Source: an uncultured Lacibacter sp.
GTDB lineage: Bacteria; Bacteroidota; Bacteroidia; Chitinophagales; Chitinophagaceae
Assembly: GCF_946479605.1 (NCBI RefSeq)
Contig: NZ_CAMLGT010000214.1
Coordinates: 1 to 6,696 of the forward strand
Reading direction: 5' to 3'
DNA length: 6,696 nt
The notes below the pieces were generated by a model, which saw only the letters and a program-made list of their open reading frames with translations, was not told the origin of the DNA and searched no databases. The number at the start of each line of letters is the position of its first letter. The stretch's first letter is position 1. The position numbers and the translations under genes are program-made. Positions 1 to 6,552 of this stretch are shown piece after piece.

Positions 1-265
1 AACATACAAGCCTGCTAAAGTGCTTTCATTGCAAGCTGGTCCGCAGTTTGGTATTTTGTTAAACAAGGATAAAACTTTAATTCAAAATGGGGGTGAAGCA
101 TTCAAAAATGGTGATTTCTCAATGTTGTTTGGCGCACAATTAAATATTCTACGGGTAAGACTTTATGGCCGTTACATGATTGGATTGAGTGATATTAATG
201 ATATTAATGATAAAGAACAATGGAAGTCCACAGGATTTCAGCTGGGCGTAGGTATAGCACTTTAA
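1..265 (+). CDS. C-terminal fragment of a probable outer-membrane beta-barrel protein
   Basis: The frame is open from base 2 to a TAA at 263-265, so this is the last 87 residues of a gene that starts before the window. A GTG at base 20 is an internal valine rather than the start, since coding continues upstream (TYKPAKVLSLQ). The fragment alternates short amphipathic stretches with turns: LSLQAGPQFGILLNK, MLFGAQLNILRVRLYGRYMIGLSDI and finally GFQLGVGIAL. This resembles antiparallel strands of a small outer-membrane barrel, of the PorT or outer-membrane-beta-barrel type common in Bacteroidota. The short final strand, alternating hydrophobic residues at the C-terminus, fits recognition by the BAM assembly machinery. 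A tandem 9-base repeat at 191-208 encodes DINDIN in a predicted loop. The terminator immediately after it shows it is the last gene of its transcript. The barrel assignment is inferred from pattern only, and the exact family cannot be fixed from this piece. Confidence 0.6.
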   Translation, partial: TYKPAKVLSLQAGPQFGILLNKDKTLIQNGGEAFKNGDFSMLFGAQLNILRVRLYGRYMIGLSDINDINDKEQWKSTGFQLGVGIAL

Positions 266-288
266 AGACTTACATTACATCATACACA

Positions 289-323
289 AAGGCTCTCCGT
301 TTAACGGGGAGCTTTTTTATTTT
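289..323 (+). terminator. Rho-independent terminator after the barrel gene
   Basis: An 8-bp stem pairs 292-299 (GCTCTCCG) with 305-312 (CGGGGAGC), with one G-U wobble and a five-base loop. A T-rich run follows at 313-323, and weak A-T pairs extend the base of the stem. It lies 27 bases after the TAA of the upstream gene and about 80 bases before the M16 start, so it separates the two transcripts. Confidence 0.85.
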
Positions 324-402
324 GCCCATTCATCATCTTTTTCTGATGTTAACAGGGATGTTGGGTGCAAACTTTTATATTTACGCACTTAAAACTTTAT
401 CT

Positions 403-3400
403 ATGCAACGTAAAGGATCACACCTCTTCCTGCTCCCCGTTTTTTTATTCCTGTTTATTACCTCTTTTGCTCAGCAACTCACGGATAAAATTCCGTTTGA
501 TGCAAAAGTAAAAACAGGTAAACTCGAAAACGGGCTTACATATTTTATTCGCCCCAATCAAAAGCCGGAGAAAAGAGTAGAGCTGCGGCTGGTAGTAAAT
601 GCAGGCGCTATCAATGAAGATGAAGACCAGCTTGGTCTTGCACACATGACCGAGCACATGGCTTTCAACGGCACAAAGAATTTTAAAAAGAACGACATCG
701 TTTCTTATCTCCAGGAAATCGGCGTGGGCTTTGGAAATGATCTCAATGCTTATACCAGCTTCGATGAAACGGTTTATATTCTTCCCATTCCTGTTGATAA
801 AGCAGGCAATCTTGAAAAAGGTTTTCAGATACTGGAAGACTGGGCGCATAATATCTCTAACCTGAGTGATGATATTGATGAAGAGCGTGCTGTTATTCTT
901 GAAGAAAGCCGTTTGGGTAAAGGTGCCGAGGAACGAATGTTCCGTAAAATATTACCGGCCTTGTTTGCCGGATCGTTGTATGCCGATCGGTTACCAATTG
1001 GTAAAGACAGCATCATCAAGAATTTTAAACACGATGCAATCCGTCGTTTTTATAAAGACTGGTACCGTCCTGATCTGATGTCGGTGATTGTGGTGGGTGA
1101 TATTACAACTGAGCAGGCCGAAGCATTGATCCGTAAACATTTCAGCGGGTTAAAAAATCCTGCTAATCCAAGAGAGCGGAAGTATGCAGAAGTAAAACCG
1201 TATGCGGCCAATGAAGTAATGATCTTAACGGACAAGGAAGCATCATCAAGTGAAATTGCCATTAACTATCCTGTGTTCAAATATGAACCAATGAGTACTG
1301 TTGCCGACTACAGGAACAGTATTATTAAAAGTTTGTTTTTACGCATGTTCAATCAACGCCTGCAGGAACTGACGCAGAAAGAAAATCCCCCGTTTAATTT
1401 CGGCGGCTCAGGCTTTGGTTCTTATGCACGTGGGTACGATGCGTTTTCTGTGTACGCAGGTGCGGGCACAGGCGATGTAAAGAAAGCAACACAGGCATTG
1501 CTGGAAGAAGTGGAACGTGTAAAACGTTTTGGGTTTACTGCAACAGAGCTGGAACGCAGCAAAAAAACAACACTCAGCAATTACGAACGCAGTTATAACA
1601 ATCGTGATAAAACGGAAAGTGCAAACTATGTAGAAGAATACATCAACTACTTTTTAAAGAAAGATCCAACACCGGGCATTGAATACGAGTTTGAAAAAGT
1701 AAAAGAATTATTGCCCGGCATCAGCATTGAAGAAGTGAATGCATTGGTAAACAAATTCATTAAAGGAGTTGATAATCGTTTCACCTACATTACGCAGCCC
1801 GAACCAAAGGCTGGTGAAAAACTTGCATCGGAAGAAGAGATACTGGCATTCTTTCCGGCAGCAGAAAAAGCAGATGTAAAACCGTATGAAGATAAAGTGG
1901 TTGCTGCGTCATTGGTTGAAAATAAACCCGCTGCAGGTAAAGTGATCTTCAACAGGAAGAATGAAAAGCTGGGTACAACAGAACTTACACTCAGCAATGG
2001 TATTAAAGTAACATTGAAATCAACTGATTTTAAAGCAGATCAGGTATTGATGTCTTCTGTTCGGCCGGGTGGTAAAAACCATTACAATGCAACAGATAAA
2101 TACAATGCAGAATACGCTGTACAGGTAGTACAGTCAATGGGTGTGGGAGCATTTTCGCCTGTTGATCTCCGTAAGGTGATGGCAGGGAAAACAGTACAGG
2201 TGTCGCCGTTTATTGGTGCCGCAAGTGAAGGTGTTAGAGGAAGTTCAACCGTAAAGGATCTGGAAACAATGTTTCAGCTCACATGGCTGTACTTCACCAA
2301 TCCACGTATTGATACAGCTTTGTTCAAGTCATTTGTGCAGCGTAATAAATCGCAATATGCAATGATGGGTGCAAATCCGCAGTTTGCATTTGTTGATACA
2401 CTGTACAGTGTATTGTACAACAACGATCCATTGGCGCCCATTACATTACCCAAAGCACAGAATTTTGATAAGATCGATATGAAGCGTGCAGTGGAGATCT
2501 ATAAAGAACGTTTTGGCGATGCAGGCAGCATGGAGTTTGTGTTTGTGGGAAGCTTTAAAGAAGAAGAGATCATGCCATTGATCGAACAATACATTGGCAG
2601 CTTACCTGCAACAGGGAAGAAATTTGCATCGGTTGACAACAAGGTTCGTCCTGTAAAAGGAAAAAAAGATATGATGGTGAAGAAGGGAAAAGATGAACGC
2701 AGTATGATCATACAGCTTCATTCAGGTGAAGTGGCTTACAGCCAGGATCTTGAAATGAAAGCGCAGGCTGCAACAGAAGTGCTCAACATCCGTATTATTG
2801 AAGAGCTGCGTGAAAAGATCGGCGGTATATACGGCGGTGGTATTTACGGATCATTGGAGCGTGAGCCGTACAGCAATTATACATTTGCAGTGCAGCTGCC
2901 TTGCGGACCGGAGAAAGCAGATACATTGCTGAAAGCCATCAATAAAGAAATTAAAGAGATCGTTACAAAAGGTCCCTCACAAAAAAACCTTGATAAAGTA
3001 AAACAGCAATGGCGTGAGCAACACAAAATTGATCTGAAAGAAAACGAAGACTGGCTTTCTGCAATTACTGAAAGCAAGTTCCCCGGAAATAACATTGATT
3101 ACTTTATCAATTACGAAAAGTATATCGACCAGATAACAGTAAAAGATGTGCAGCAGGCAGCAGCCAAACTGCTCAATGGGCCGAATGTGTTTACCGCTAT
3201 TCAGATGCCGGAAAATTATGTGCCCGGTGAAGAAAAGAAAACAGCTGAGCGTGATAACAACATCATTCAAACCATTGAGATTGATAAACCGGAAATCAAA
3301 ATTGAATTGTTTGACAATGGTGAAATTGATGGCGACAGTGTAACGGTTTATTTCAACAGTTATCCGGTGCTCAGCAAAAAGCAACTGAACACTCAAGCCA

Positions 3401-3585
3401 TTGTGCTGAATGTAAAGGCGCTTAAAGGCCGCAAGAACACATTGGTGATGTTTGCAGAGAACCTCGGCAAAACGCCGCCCAATACCGCCTTAATGCGTGT
3501 TACAGCGGGGGGCAAAGTGTACAACATTACAGTGGAGAGTGATAAGAAGAAAAATGGAACAATTGTATTTAAGTGGAAAGAATAA
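403..3585 (+). CDS. Secreted M16 family zinc metallopeptidase (insulinase/pitrilysin type) with extra C-terminal domain
   Basis: This is a 1060-residue protein, probably a periplasmic or envelope endopeptidase that degrades peptides inside a closed two-half chamber. The ATG at 403 was chosen because it opens a clean signal peptide: basic MQRKGSH, a hydrophobic core, then SFA-QQ, with cleavage expected after A23. No lipobox cysteine is present. Upstream in-frame ATGs at 346 and 358 would bury the signal, and the frame open back to 220 runs through a terminator. The first half carries the inverted zinc motif HMTEH (H81, E84 catalytic, H85), and E161 in EERAVILEE is the third ligand, spaced as in known M16 enzymes. 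The first non-catalytic domain begins near residue 226 (SVIVVGDIT). The second half starts near 520 and has no HxxEH, but keeps the LREKIGGIYG segment with R803 and Y810, the same 7-residue spacing as R824/Y831 of insulin-degrading enzyme. Activity is therefore expected. Residues from about 965 form an extension absent from typical PqqL-like proteins of about 930 residues. A weak -7-like TATATTTA lies at 376-383 without a good -33 partner. The substrate is unknown. Confidence 0.93.
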   Translation: MQRKGSHLFLLPVFLFLFITSFAQQLTDKIPFDAKVKTGKLENGLTYFIRPNQKPEKRVELRLVVNAGAINEDEDQLGLAHMTEHMAFNGTKNFKKNDIVSYLQEIGVGFGNDLNAYTSFDETVYILPIPVDKAGNLEKGFQILEDWAHNISNLSDDIDEERAVILEESRLGKGAEERMFRKILPALFAGSLYADRLPIGKDSIIKNFKHDAIRRFYKDWYRPDLMSVIVVGDITTEQAEALIRKHFSGLKNPANPRERKYAEVKPYAANEVMILTDKEASSSEIAINYPVFKYEPMSTVADYRNSIIKSLFLRMFNQRLQELTQKENPPFNFGGSGFGSYARGYDAFSVYAGAGTGDVKKATQALLEEVERVKRFGFTATELERSKKTTLSNYERSYNNRDKTESANYVEEYINYFLKKDPTPGIEYEFEKVKELLPGISIEEVNALVNKFIKGVDNRFTYITQPEPKAGEKLASEEEILAFFPAAEKADVKPYEDKVVAASLVENKPAAGKVIFNRKNEKLGTTELTLSNGIKVTLKSTDFKADQVLMSSVRPGGKNHYNATDKYNAEYAVQVVQSMGVGAFSPVDLRKVMAGKTVQVSPFIGAASEGVRGSSTVKDLETMFQLTWLYFTNPRIDTALFKSFVQRNKSQYAMMGANPQFAFVDTLYSVLYNNDPLAPITLPKAQNFDKIDMKRAVEIYKERFGDAGSMEFVFVGSFKEEEIMPLIEQYIGSLPATGKKFASVDNKVRPVKGKKDMMVKKGKDERSMIIQLHSGEVAYSQDLEMKAQAATEVLNIRIIEELREKIGGIYGGGIYGSLEREPYSNYTFAVQLPCGPEKADTLLKAINKEIKEIVTKGPSQKNLDKVKQQWREQHKIDLKENEDWLSAITESKFPGNNIDYFINYEKYIDQITVKDVQQAAAKLLNGPNVFTAIQMPENYVPGEEKKTAERDNNIIQTIEIDKPEIKIELFDNGEIDGDSVTVYFNSYPVLSKKQLNTQAIVLNVKALKGRKNTLVMFAENLGKTPPNTALMRVTAGGKVYNITVESDKKKNGTIVFKWKE

Positions 3586-3595
3586 AGACGACTGT

Positions 3596-3610
3596 TCACC
3601 CGAAGGGTGA
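3596..3610. other. Small hairpin downstream of the M16 gene
   Basis: A 6-bp perfect stem (TCACCC at 3596-3601, GGGTGA at 3605-3610) with a GAA loop lies just after the M16 stop. No T-run follows it, so it is not a complete terminator by itself. It could protect the mRNA 3' end or be incidental. Confidence 0.35.
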
Positions 3611-3630
3611 CTGCTTATCGAAATAAGTGC

Positions 3631-3669
3631 AAATAAGAGAGCCGATGCAAAGCATCGGCTCTCTTATTT
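3631..3669. terminator. Bidirectional terminator between the M16 gene and htpG
   Basis: A perfect 18-bp inverted repeat pairs 3631-3648 with 3652-3669 around a three-base AAA loop. The GC core is GAGAGCCGATGC. The outer arm is AAATAA on the left and TTATTT on the right, so either strand gives a strong hairpin ending in a U-rich stretch. It lies 45 bases after the M16 stop and 43 bases from the htpG stop, where two converging genes can share one terminator. Confidence 0.88.
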
Positions 3670-3687
3670 TAATGTATGTGTTCCTTA

Positions 3688-3712
3688 AGTCGAATCTCGA
3701 CTCCGCTCAGGG
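3688..3712. repeat. Possible short REP-like palindromic element next to the htpG stop
   Basis: The segment has a 6-bp inverted repeat (AGTCGA at 3688-3693, TCGACT at 3697-3702) followed by CCGCTCAGGG, ending at the base before the htpG stop codon. The TCGACTCCGCTCAGGG core resembles short dispersed extragenic sequences that I recall from other bacterial genomes, but only one copy is visible here. Calling it a repeat is inference. Confidence 0.3.
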
Positions 3713-5602
3713 CTATATCACCTCCACATTCCGTTCAACAAAGGCAGTAAGATCGGCACCTTTCAACATGCCCTGTGCAAGCAATGCAAGATCAAATGCC
3801 TGCTTGGCAATAACTGTTTGCTGTGCTTCATCTGCTGAAAGCAGTTTGCTGATGATCTTATGATTTGCATTCACCGCTACTTTATACGTATCGGGCATGT
3901 TACCATAAAAGCCCATCATGCCACCGCCGCCAAGCTTGCTCATGTCTTTCATGCGGCGCATCCATTCTTCCATGGTAATGGTTACAGGCATTGTTTCTGC
4001 CGGAAGACTTTCCAGCTCTACCTGCATGTTGCTGTTGCTGATGGCTTTTTCAAAAATAGCTTTCACTTTTGTGCGCTCCTCTTCACTTAACTGGTGCTGC
4101 GGTGCGTCTTCTTTTACAATCAGCTTGTCAGCTACATCAGCATCCACACGCTTCATTCTTGTTTTCTCCAGCTTCATTTCAAGGTGCTGAATGAAATGTG
4201 TATCGATAGGAGAGTTCATCAACAACACATCATAATTCTTTTTCTGTGCTGCCTGTACAAAACTGTGATGATGGTCTGCGTCAGCTGTGTAGAGATAAAT
4301 GATGTTGCCGTCTTTGTCCGTCTGAAAGTCTTTTACTTTCGCATTGTATTCTTCCAGTGTAAAATGTTCATTGGATGTATTAGTGAGCAACAAAAAGTCT
4401 TTTGCTTTATCATAAAACTTCTCATCGGAAATAGCACCGTATTTCACAAACAAACCAATATCGCTCCATTTCTCTTCATATCCTTTACGGTCTTTCTTAA
4501 ACAACTCACTGAGTTTATCTGCCACTTTTCGGCTGATATAGCTGTTGATCTTTTTTACATTACTATCGGCCTGCAGGAACGAACGGCTTACATTCAACGG
4601 AATATCCGGTGAATCAATAACACCATGCAGCAGCAATAAAAATTCAGGAACAATATCTTTTACTTCATCGGTAATAAATACCTGGCGGCTGAAGAGTTTG
4701 ATCTTGTTCTTCTGTACTTCAAACTCATTTTTCAGTTTAGGGAAATACAATACACCGGTAAGGTTGAACGGATAGTCCACATTCAAATGGATCCAGAACA
4801 AGGGTTCCTCGCTGAACGGATACAACTCACGGTAAAAGCTGAGGTAATCTTCATCTTTCAGATCGCTTGGTGCCTTGGTCCAGATAGGAGTGGTATTATT
4901 GATGATGTTATCAACCGTAACGGATTTGTATTTTGTTTTTCCTTCTTCATCAACACCATCTTCCACGCTTTCCTCTCTTGTTCCAAACTGAACGGGTACA
5001 GGTAAAAATTTGGCGTACTTATCAAGAATGCTGCTGATGCGTTGTTCATCCAGGAACTCTTCCGATTCACTGTTTACATACAGGATCACATCGGTACCAC
5101 GTTCCGTACGGTTACCTTCTGTAATTTCAAATTCAGTACTGCCATCGCATATCCAGCGTGCAGGTGCCGATCCGTCCTGGTAAGAAAGGGTTTGTATTTC
5201 CACTTTCTCTGCTACCATAAACGCCGAATAAAAACCTAAACCAAAGCGGCCGATGATCTCGTTGGCATCTTTGGCCTCTTTGAATTTTTCCATGAACTCT
5301 GTTGCTCCGGAAAAAGCAACCTGGTTAATGTATTTTTTGATCTCTTCTGCCGTCATACCAATACCGTTGTCGGAAATGGTGATGGTTTTAGCAGCCGCAT
5401 CAACAGCTACACGCACTTTCAGTTCACCGGTTTCTTTACCATAATGACCAAGGCTGGCCAACCGTTTTAATTTCTGCGAAGCATCAACAGCATTGCTGAC
5501 TAATTCACGCAGGAAGATCTCATGATCGGAGTATAAAAACTTTTTAATAATGGGGAAGATGTTCTCCGTGTTAATGGAAATGGTTCCTTTTTCCTGTATC
5601 AT
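3713..5602 (-). CDS. htpG: Molecular chaperone HtpG (bacterial Hsp90)
   Basis: This 629-residue cytoplasmic ATP-dependent dimeric chaperone is close to the 624 residues of E. coli HtpG. The start at 5602 gives MIQEKGTISI, the usual family beginning. An open frame runs 85 codons further upstream, but those residues look unlike Hsp90 and overlap the divergent gene. The N-terminal GHKL ATPase domain (about 1-215) shows RELVSNAVDAS with E33 (hydrolysis) and N37 (magnesium), ISDNGIGM with D78 (adenine), the lid glycines in IGRFGLGFYS (118-126), and the GTD motif at 169-171. The middle domain (about 230-490) includes TPIWTK, LTGVLYFPK and LNVSRSFLQ, where R340 is the conserved arginine contacting ATP gamma-phosphate. 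The C-terminal dimerisation region contains a glycine- and methionine-rich GGGGMMGFYGNMPDTY (558-573), a form I associate with Bacteroidota homologues. The C-terminus is ERNVEVI with a TAG stop, without the eukaryotic MEEVD. All key residues are present. It is probably monocistronic, converging on the M16 gene and diverging from the small secreted protein gene. Confidence 0.98.
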   Translation of the reverse strand: MIQEKGTISINTENIFPIIKKFLYSDHEIFLRELVSNAVDASQKLKRLASLGHYGKETGELKVRVAVDAAAKTITISDNGIGMTAEEIKKYINQVAFSGATEFMEKFKEAKDANEIIGRFGLGFYSAFMVAEKVEIQTLSYQDGSAPARWICDGSTEFEITEGNRTERGTDVILYVNSESEEFLDEQRISSILDKYAKFLPVPVQFGTREESVEDGVDEEGKTKYKSVTVDNIINNTTPIWTKAPSDLKDEDYLSFYRELYPFSEEPLFWIHLNVDYPFNLTGVLYFPKLKNEFEVQKNKIKLFSRQVFITDEVKDIVPEFLLLLHGVIDSPDIPLNVSRSFLQADSNVKKINSYISRKVADKLSELFKKDRKGYEEKWSDIGLFVKYGAISDEKFYDKAKDFLLLTNTSNEHFTLEEYNAKVKDFQTDKDGNIIYLYTADADHHHSFVQAAQKKNYDVLLMNSPIDTHFIQHLEMKLEKTRMKRVDADVADKLIVKEDAPQHQLSEEERTKVKAIFEKAISNSNMQVELESLPAETMPVTITMEEWMRRMKDMSKLGGGGMMGFYGNMPDTYKVAVNANHKIISKLLSADEAQQTVIAKQAFDLALLAQGMLKGADLTAFVERNVEVI

Positions 5603-5616
5603 ACTGGTTTGTTTTG

Positions 5617-5648
5617 CAAATATTTTCGAATGCAATTGAGCACTCAAT
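5617..5648 (-). promoter_or_regulatory. Candidate htpG promoter
   Basis: Read on the minus strand, AATATTTG (5624-5617) matches five of six fixed positions of the Bacteroidota -7 box TAnnTTTG. A TTG (5647-5645) lies 20 bases upstream, near the usual -33 spacing. The -7 box ends 14 bases before the ATG at 5602, which predicts a leader of about ten bases. No CIRCE pair or sigma-32-type promoter is evident. This is a weak prediction from motif matching alone. Confidence 0.35.
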
Positions 5649-5651
5649 TGC
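5632..5651. repeat. 9-bp perfect inverted repeat upstream of htpG
   Basis: GCAATTGAG (5632-5640) and CTCAATTGC (5643-5651) are exact reverse complements separated by CA. The repeat lies 30-49 bases upstream of the htpG ATG and covers the proposed -33 element, a position suited to an operator for a dimeric regulator. It has no T-run, so a terminator is unlikely. Function is inferred only from symmetry and position. Confidence 0.5.
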
Positions 5652-5720
5652 TGTTCCAAAGAACCTTTTTTTGCCAGATTGACAGCGAAAAAACAACTGG
5701 AGCAGGCAGGGGGGCGGGTT

Positions 5721-5750
5721 TTTGGCACTGACTTTGAAAAGGTATGCCTG
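5721..5750 (+). promoter_or_regulatory. Candidate promoter of the small secreted protein gene
   Basis: TTTG at 5721-5724 is followed after 18 bases by TATGCCTG at 5743-5750, which matches four of six fixed positions of TAnnTTTG. If this is right, transcription starts near 5755-5760, which would exclude the ATG at 5744 and favour 5765. An alternative -7 box, TGACTTTG at 5729-5736, has no good -33 partner. Weak evidence. Confidence 0.25.
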
Positions 5751-5764
5751 TAAAAATGAATTTT

Positions 5765-6241
5765 ATGAAGAAGACATTTTTTATTATGCTTTTGATTGGC
5801 AGTTTTATTACTGCTGAAAAGGCGAACGCACAGGTGAACATCAATATCGGGCTGCAACCAGCCTGGGGACCTGTCGGTTACCAGTATGTAGATTACTATT
5901 ATTTGCCGGATATTGAAACGTACTATTATGTACCATCCAGGCAGTTTATTTATCTTAATAATGGTCGATGGATCTATTCTGCCGGGTTGCCATCACGCTA
6001 TCGTACATACAACCTTTATAACGGGTATAAAGTAGTGATCAATCAACCGAAGCCCTATCTGTATCATTCAAGCTACAAAGTAAAGTATGCAAAATACAAA
6101 GGTAATAATGGCAGGCAGGCATCACTCAAAAACAGCAAAGTAAAAATAAATAGCGGCAGCAAAGGCAAAGGTACTGTGGTAAAAGGCAAACAAGGGGGTG
6201 GAGGTAAAGGAGGAGGAAAGGGAAAGAATAAGCATTTATAA
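5765..6241 (+). CDS. Small secreted protein, tyrosine-rich then Lys/Gly-rich, function unknown
   Basis: With the ATG at 5765 the product has 158 residues and starts MKKTFFIMLLIGSFITA, a classic signal peptide with an A20-N-A22 cleavage site before Q23. In-frame ATGs at 5744 and 5756 would add only 7 or 3 residues and are possible. The mature N-terminal part (about 23-113) contains WGPVGYQYVDYYYLPDIETYYYVP and has 19 tyrosines between 39 and 111. It resembles uncharacterised exported proteins that I recall from Chitinophagaceae and relatives, with a conserved WGPVGYxYVDYYYLPDI-type core. From about 105 the protein is a low-complexity basic tail: 15 lysines, glycine runs around 144-151, ending KGKNKHL. 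No aspartate or glutamate occurs after E51. No enzymatic motif, lipobox or transmembrane segment beyond the signal is visible. A structural or envelope-binding role is possible but unsupported. It diverges from htpG and is followed by its own terminator, so it is probably monocistronic. Confidence 0.82.
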   Translation: MKKTFFIMLLIGSFITAEKANAQVNINIGLQPAWGPVGYQYVDYYYLPDIETYYYVPSRQFIYLNNGRWIYSAGLPSRYRTYNLYNGYKVVINQPKPYLYHSSYKVKYAKYKGNNGRQASLKNSKVKINSGSKGKGTVVKGKQGGGGKGGGKGKNKHL

Positions 6242-6272
6242 GTTTTAGTCTATGGTTCGAGTGGTGGTTTAT

Positions 6273-6306
6273 AAAGCCCTTCGTTTTATACGGAGGGCTT
6301 TTTTAT
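6273..6306 (+). terminator. Rho-independent terminator after the small secreted protein gene
   Basis: An 11-bp stem pairs 6273-6283 (AAAGCCCTTCG) with 6291-6301 (CGGAGGGCTTT), with one G-U wobble and a seven-base loop TTTTATA. The T-run continues to 6304. It lies about 30 bases after the stop codon and ends just before the DUF2905 promoter box. Confidence 0.88.
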
Positions 6307-6310
6307 TGTG

Positions 6311-6318
6311 TAAGTTTG
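6311..6318 (+). promoter_or_regulatory. Bacteroidota -7 box for the DUF2905-kinase transcript
   Basis: TAAGTTTG matches every fixed position of the Bacteroidota housekeeping -7 element TAnnTTTG. It lies six bases before the ATG at 6325 and directly after a terminator, where a promoter is needed. No clear TTTG is seen about 19 bases upstream, since that space is occupied by the terminator hairpin. The predicted transcription start falls at or within a few bases of the ATG. Confidence 0.5.
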
Positions 6319-6324
6319 AACTGT

Positions 6325-6552
6325 ATGAACAGCGAAACAGGAAAATGGATCATGCTGGCGGGGGTACTTATTGTACTTGTTGGTGTGGTCATTTATTTCT
6401 TTCATGATAAACTGCAATGGTTCGGCAGGTTGCCGGGTGATATACGTATTGAAAAGGAAAACTTCCGCTTTTATTTTCCAATTACAACAATGATCCTGCT
6501 GAGCGTGCTGCTGAATATTCTTATTCGAATCATCAAACGGTTTATGGAATGA
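6325..6552 (+). CDS. DUF2905 family small membrane protein
   Basis: The product has 75 residues starting MNSETGKW. The first hydrophobic segment is about 9-26 (IMLAGVLIVLVGVVIYFF) and the second about 52-70 (PITTMILLSVLLNILIRII). Between them is the family signature GRLPGDIRIEKENFRFYFPI (34-53), which is what identifies DUF2905. The length is typical for this family, which occurs widely in bacteria and has no established function to my knowledge. An in-frame TTG at 6316 would add three residues, but it sits inside the -7 box, so the ATG is preferred. The stop TGA at 6550-6552 shares its last base with the ATG of the next gene (TGATG), which suggests translational coupling. The two-helix topology is prediction, and the loop is conserved enough to suggest a binding or assembly role. 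Confidence 0.93.
   Translation: MNSETGKWIMLAGVLIVLVGVVIYFFHDKLQWFGRLPGDIRIEKENFRFYFPITTMILLSVLLNILIRIIKRFME

Noticed and set aside
191..208. Two tandem copies of GATATTAAT as a microsatellite.
   Set aside because: Only two copies, in frame and encoding a loop DINDIN. Too short to suggest instability.
220..402. A longer M16 protein starting at 220, 346 or 358.
   Set aside because: The frame from 220 runs through the end of the upstream gene and its terminator, and all three starts would place extra residues before an otherwise clean signal peptide beginning at 403.
2401..2420. Repeated TGTACA palindromes inside the M16 gene as a regulator site.
   Set aside because: They encode ordinary residues (LYSVLYN) in the correct frame and lie deep in the coding region. 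Chance is sufficient.
2977..3396. A 139-residue minus-strand open frame opposite the 3' part of the M16 gene.
   Set aside because: It lies entirely within well-supported coding sequence of the M16 gene and has no promoter, family motif or plausible start context.
4094..4612. A 172-residue plus-strand open frame opposite htpG.
   Set aside because: It is an antisense shadow of htpG with a biased, Cys/Phe-rich composition and no recognisable domain.
5632..5651. A CIRCE (HrcA) heat-shock operator upstream of htpG.
   Set aside because: The centre contains AGCACTC, which resembles one CIRCE half, but there is no GAGTGCTAA partner nine bases away. The actual symmetry is a different 9-2-9 repeat.
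5603..5857. An 85-residue N-terminal extension of HtpG from an upstream in-frame ATG at 5857.
   Set aside because: The extra residues have no Hsp90 character, overlap the divergent secreted protein gene including its signal peptide, and cover the intergenic promoter area. MIQEKGTISI at 5602 is the normal family start.
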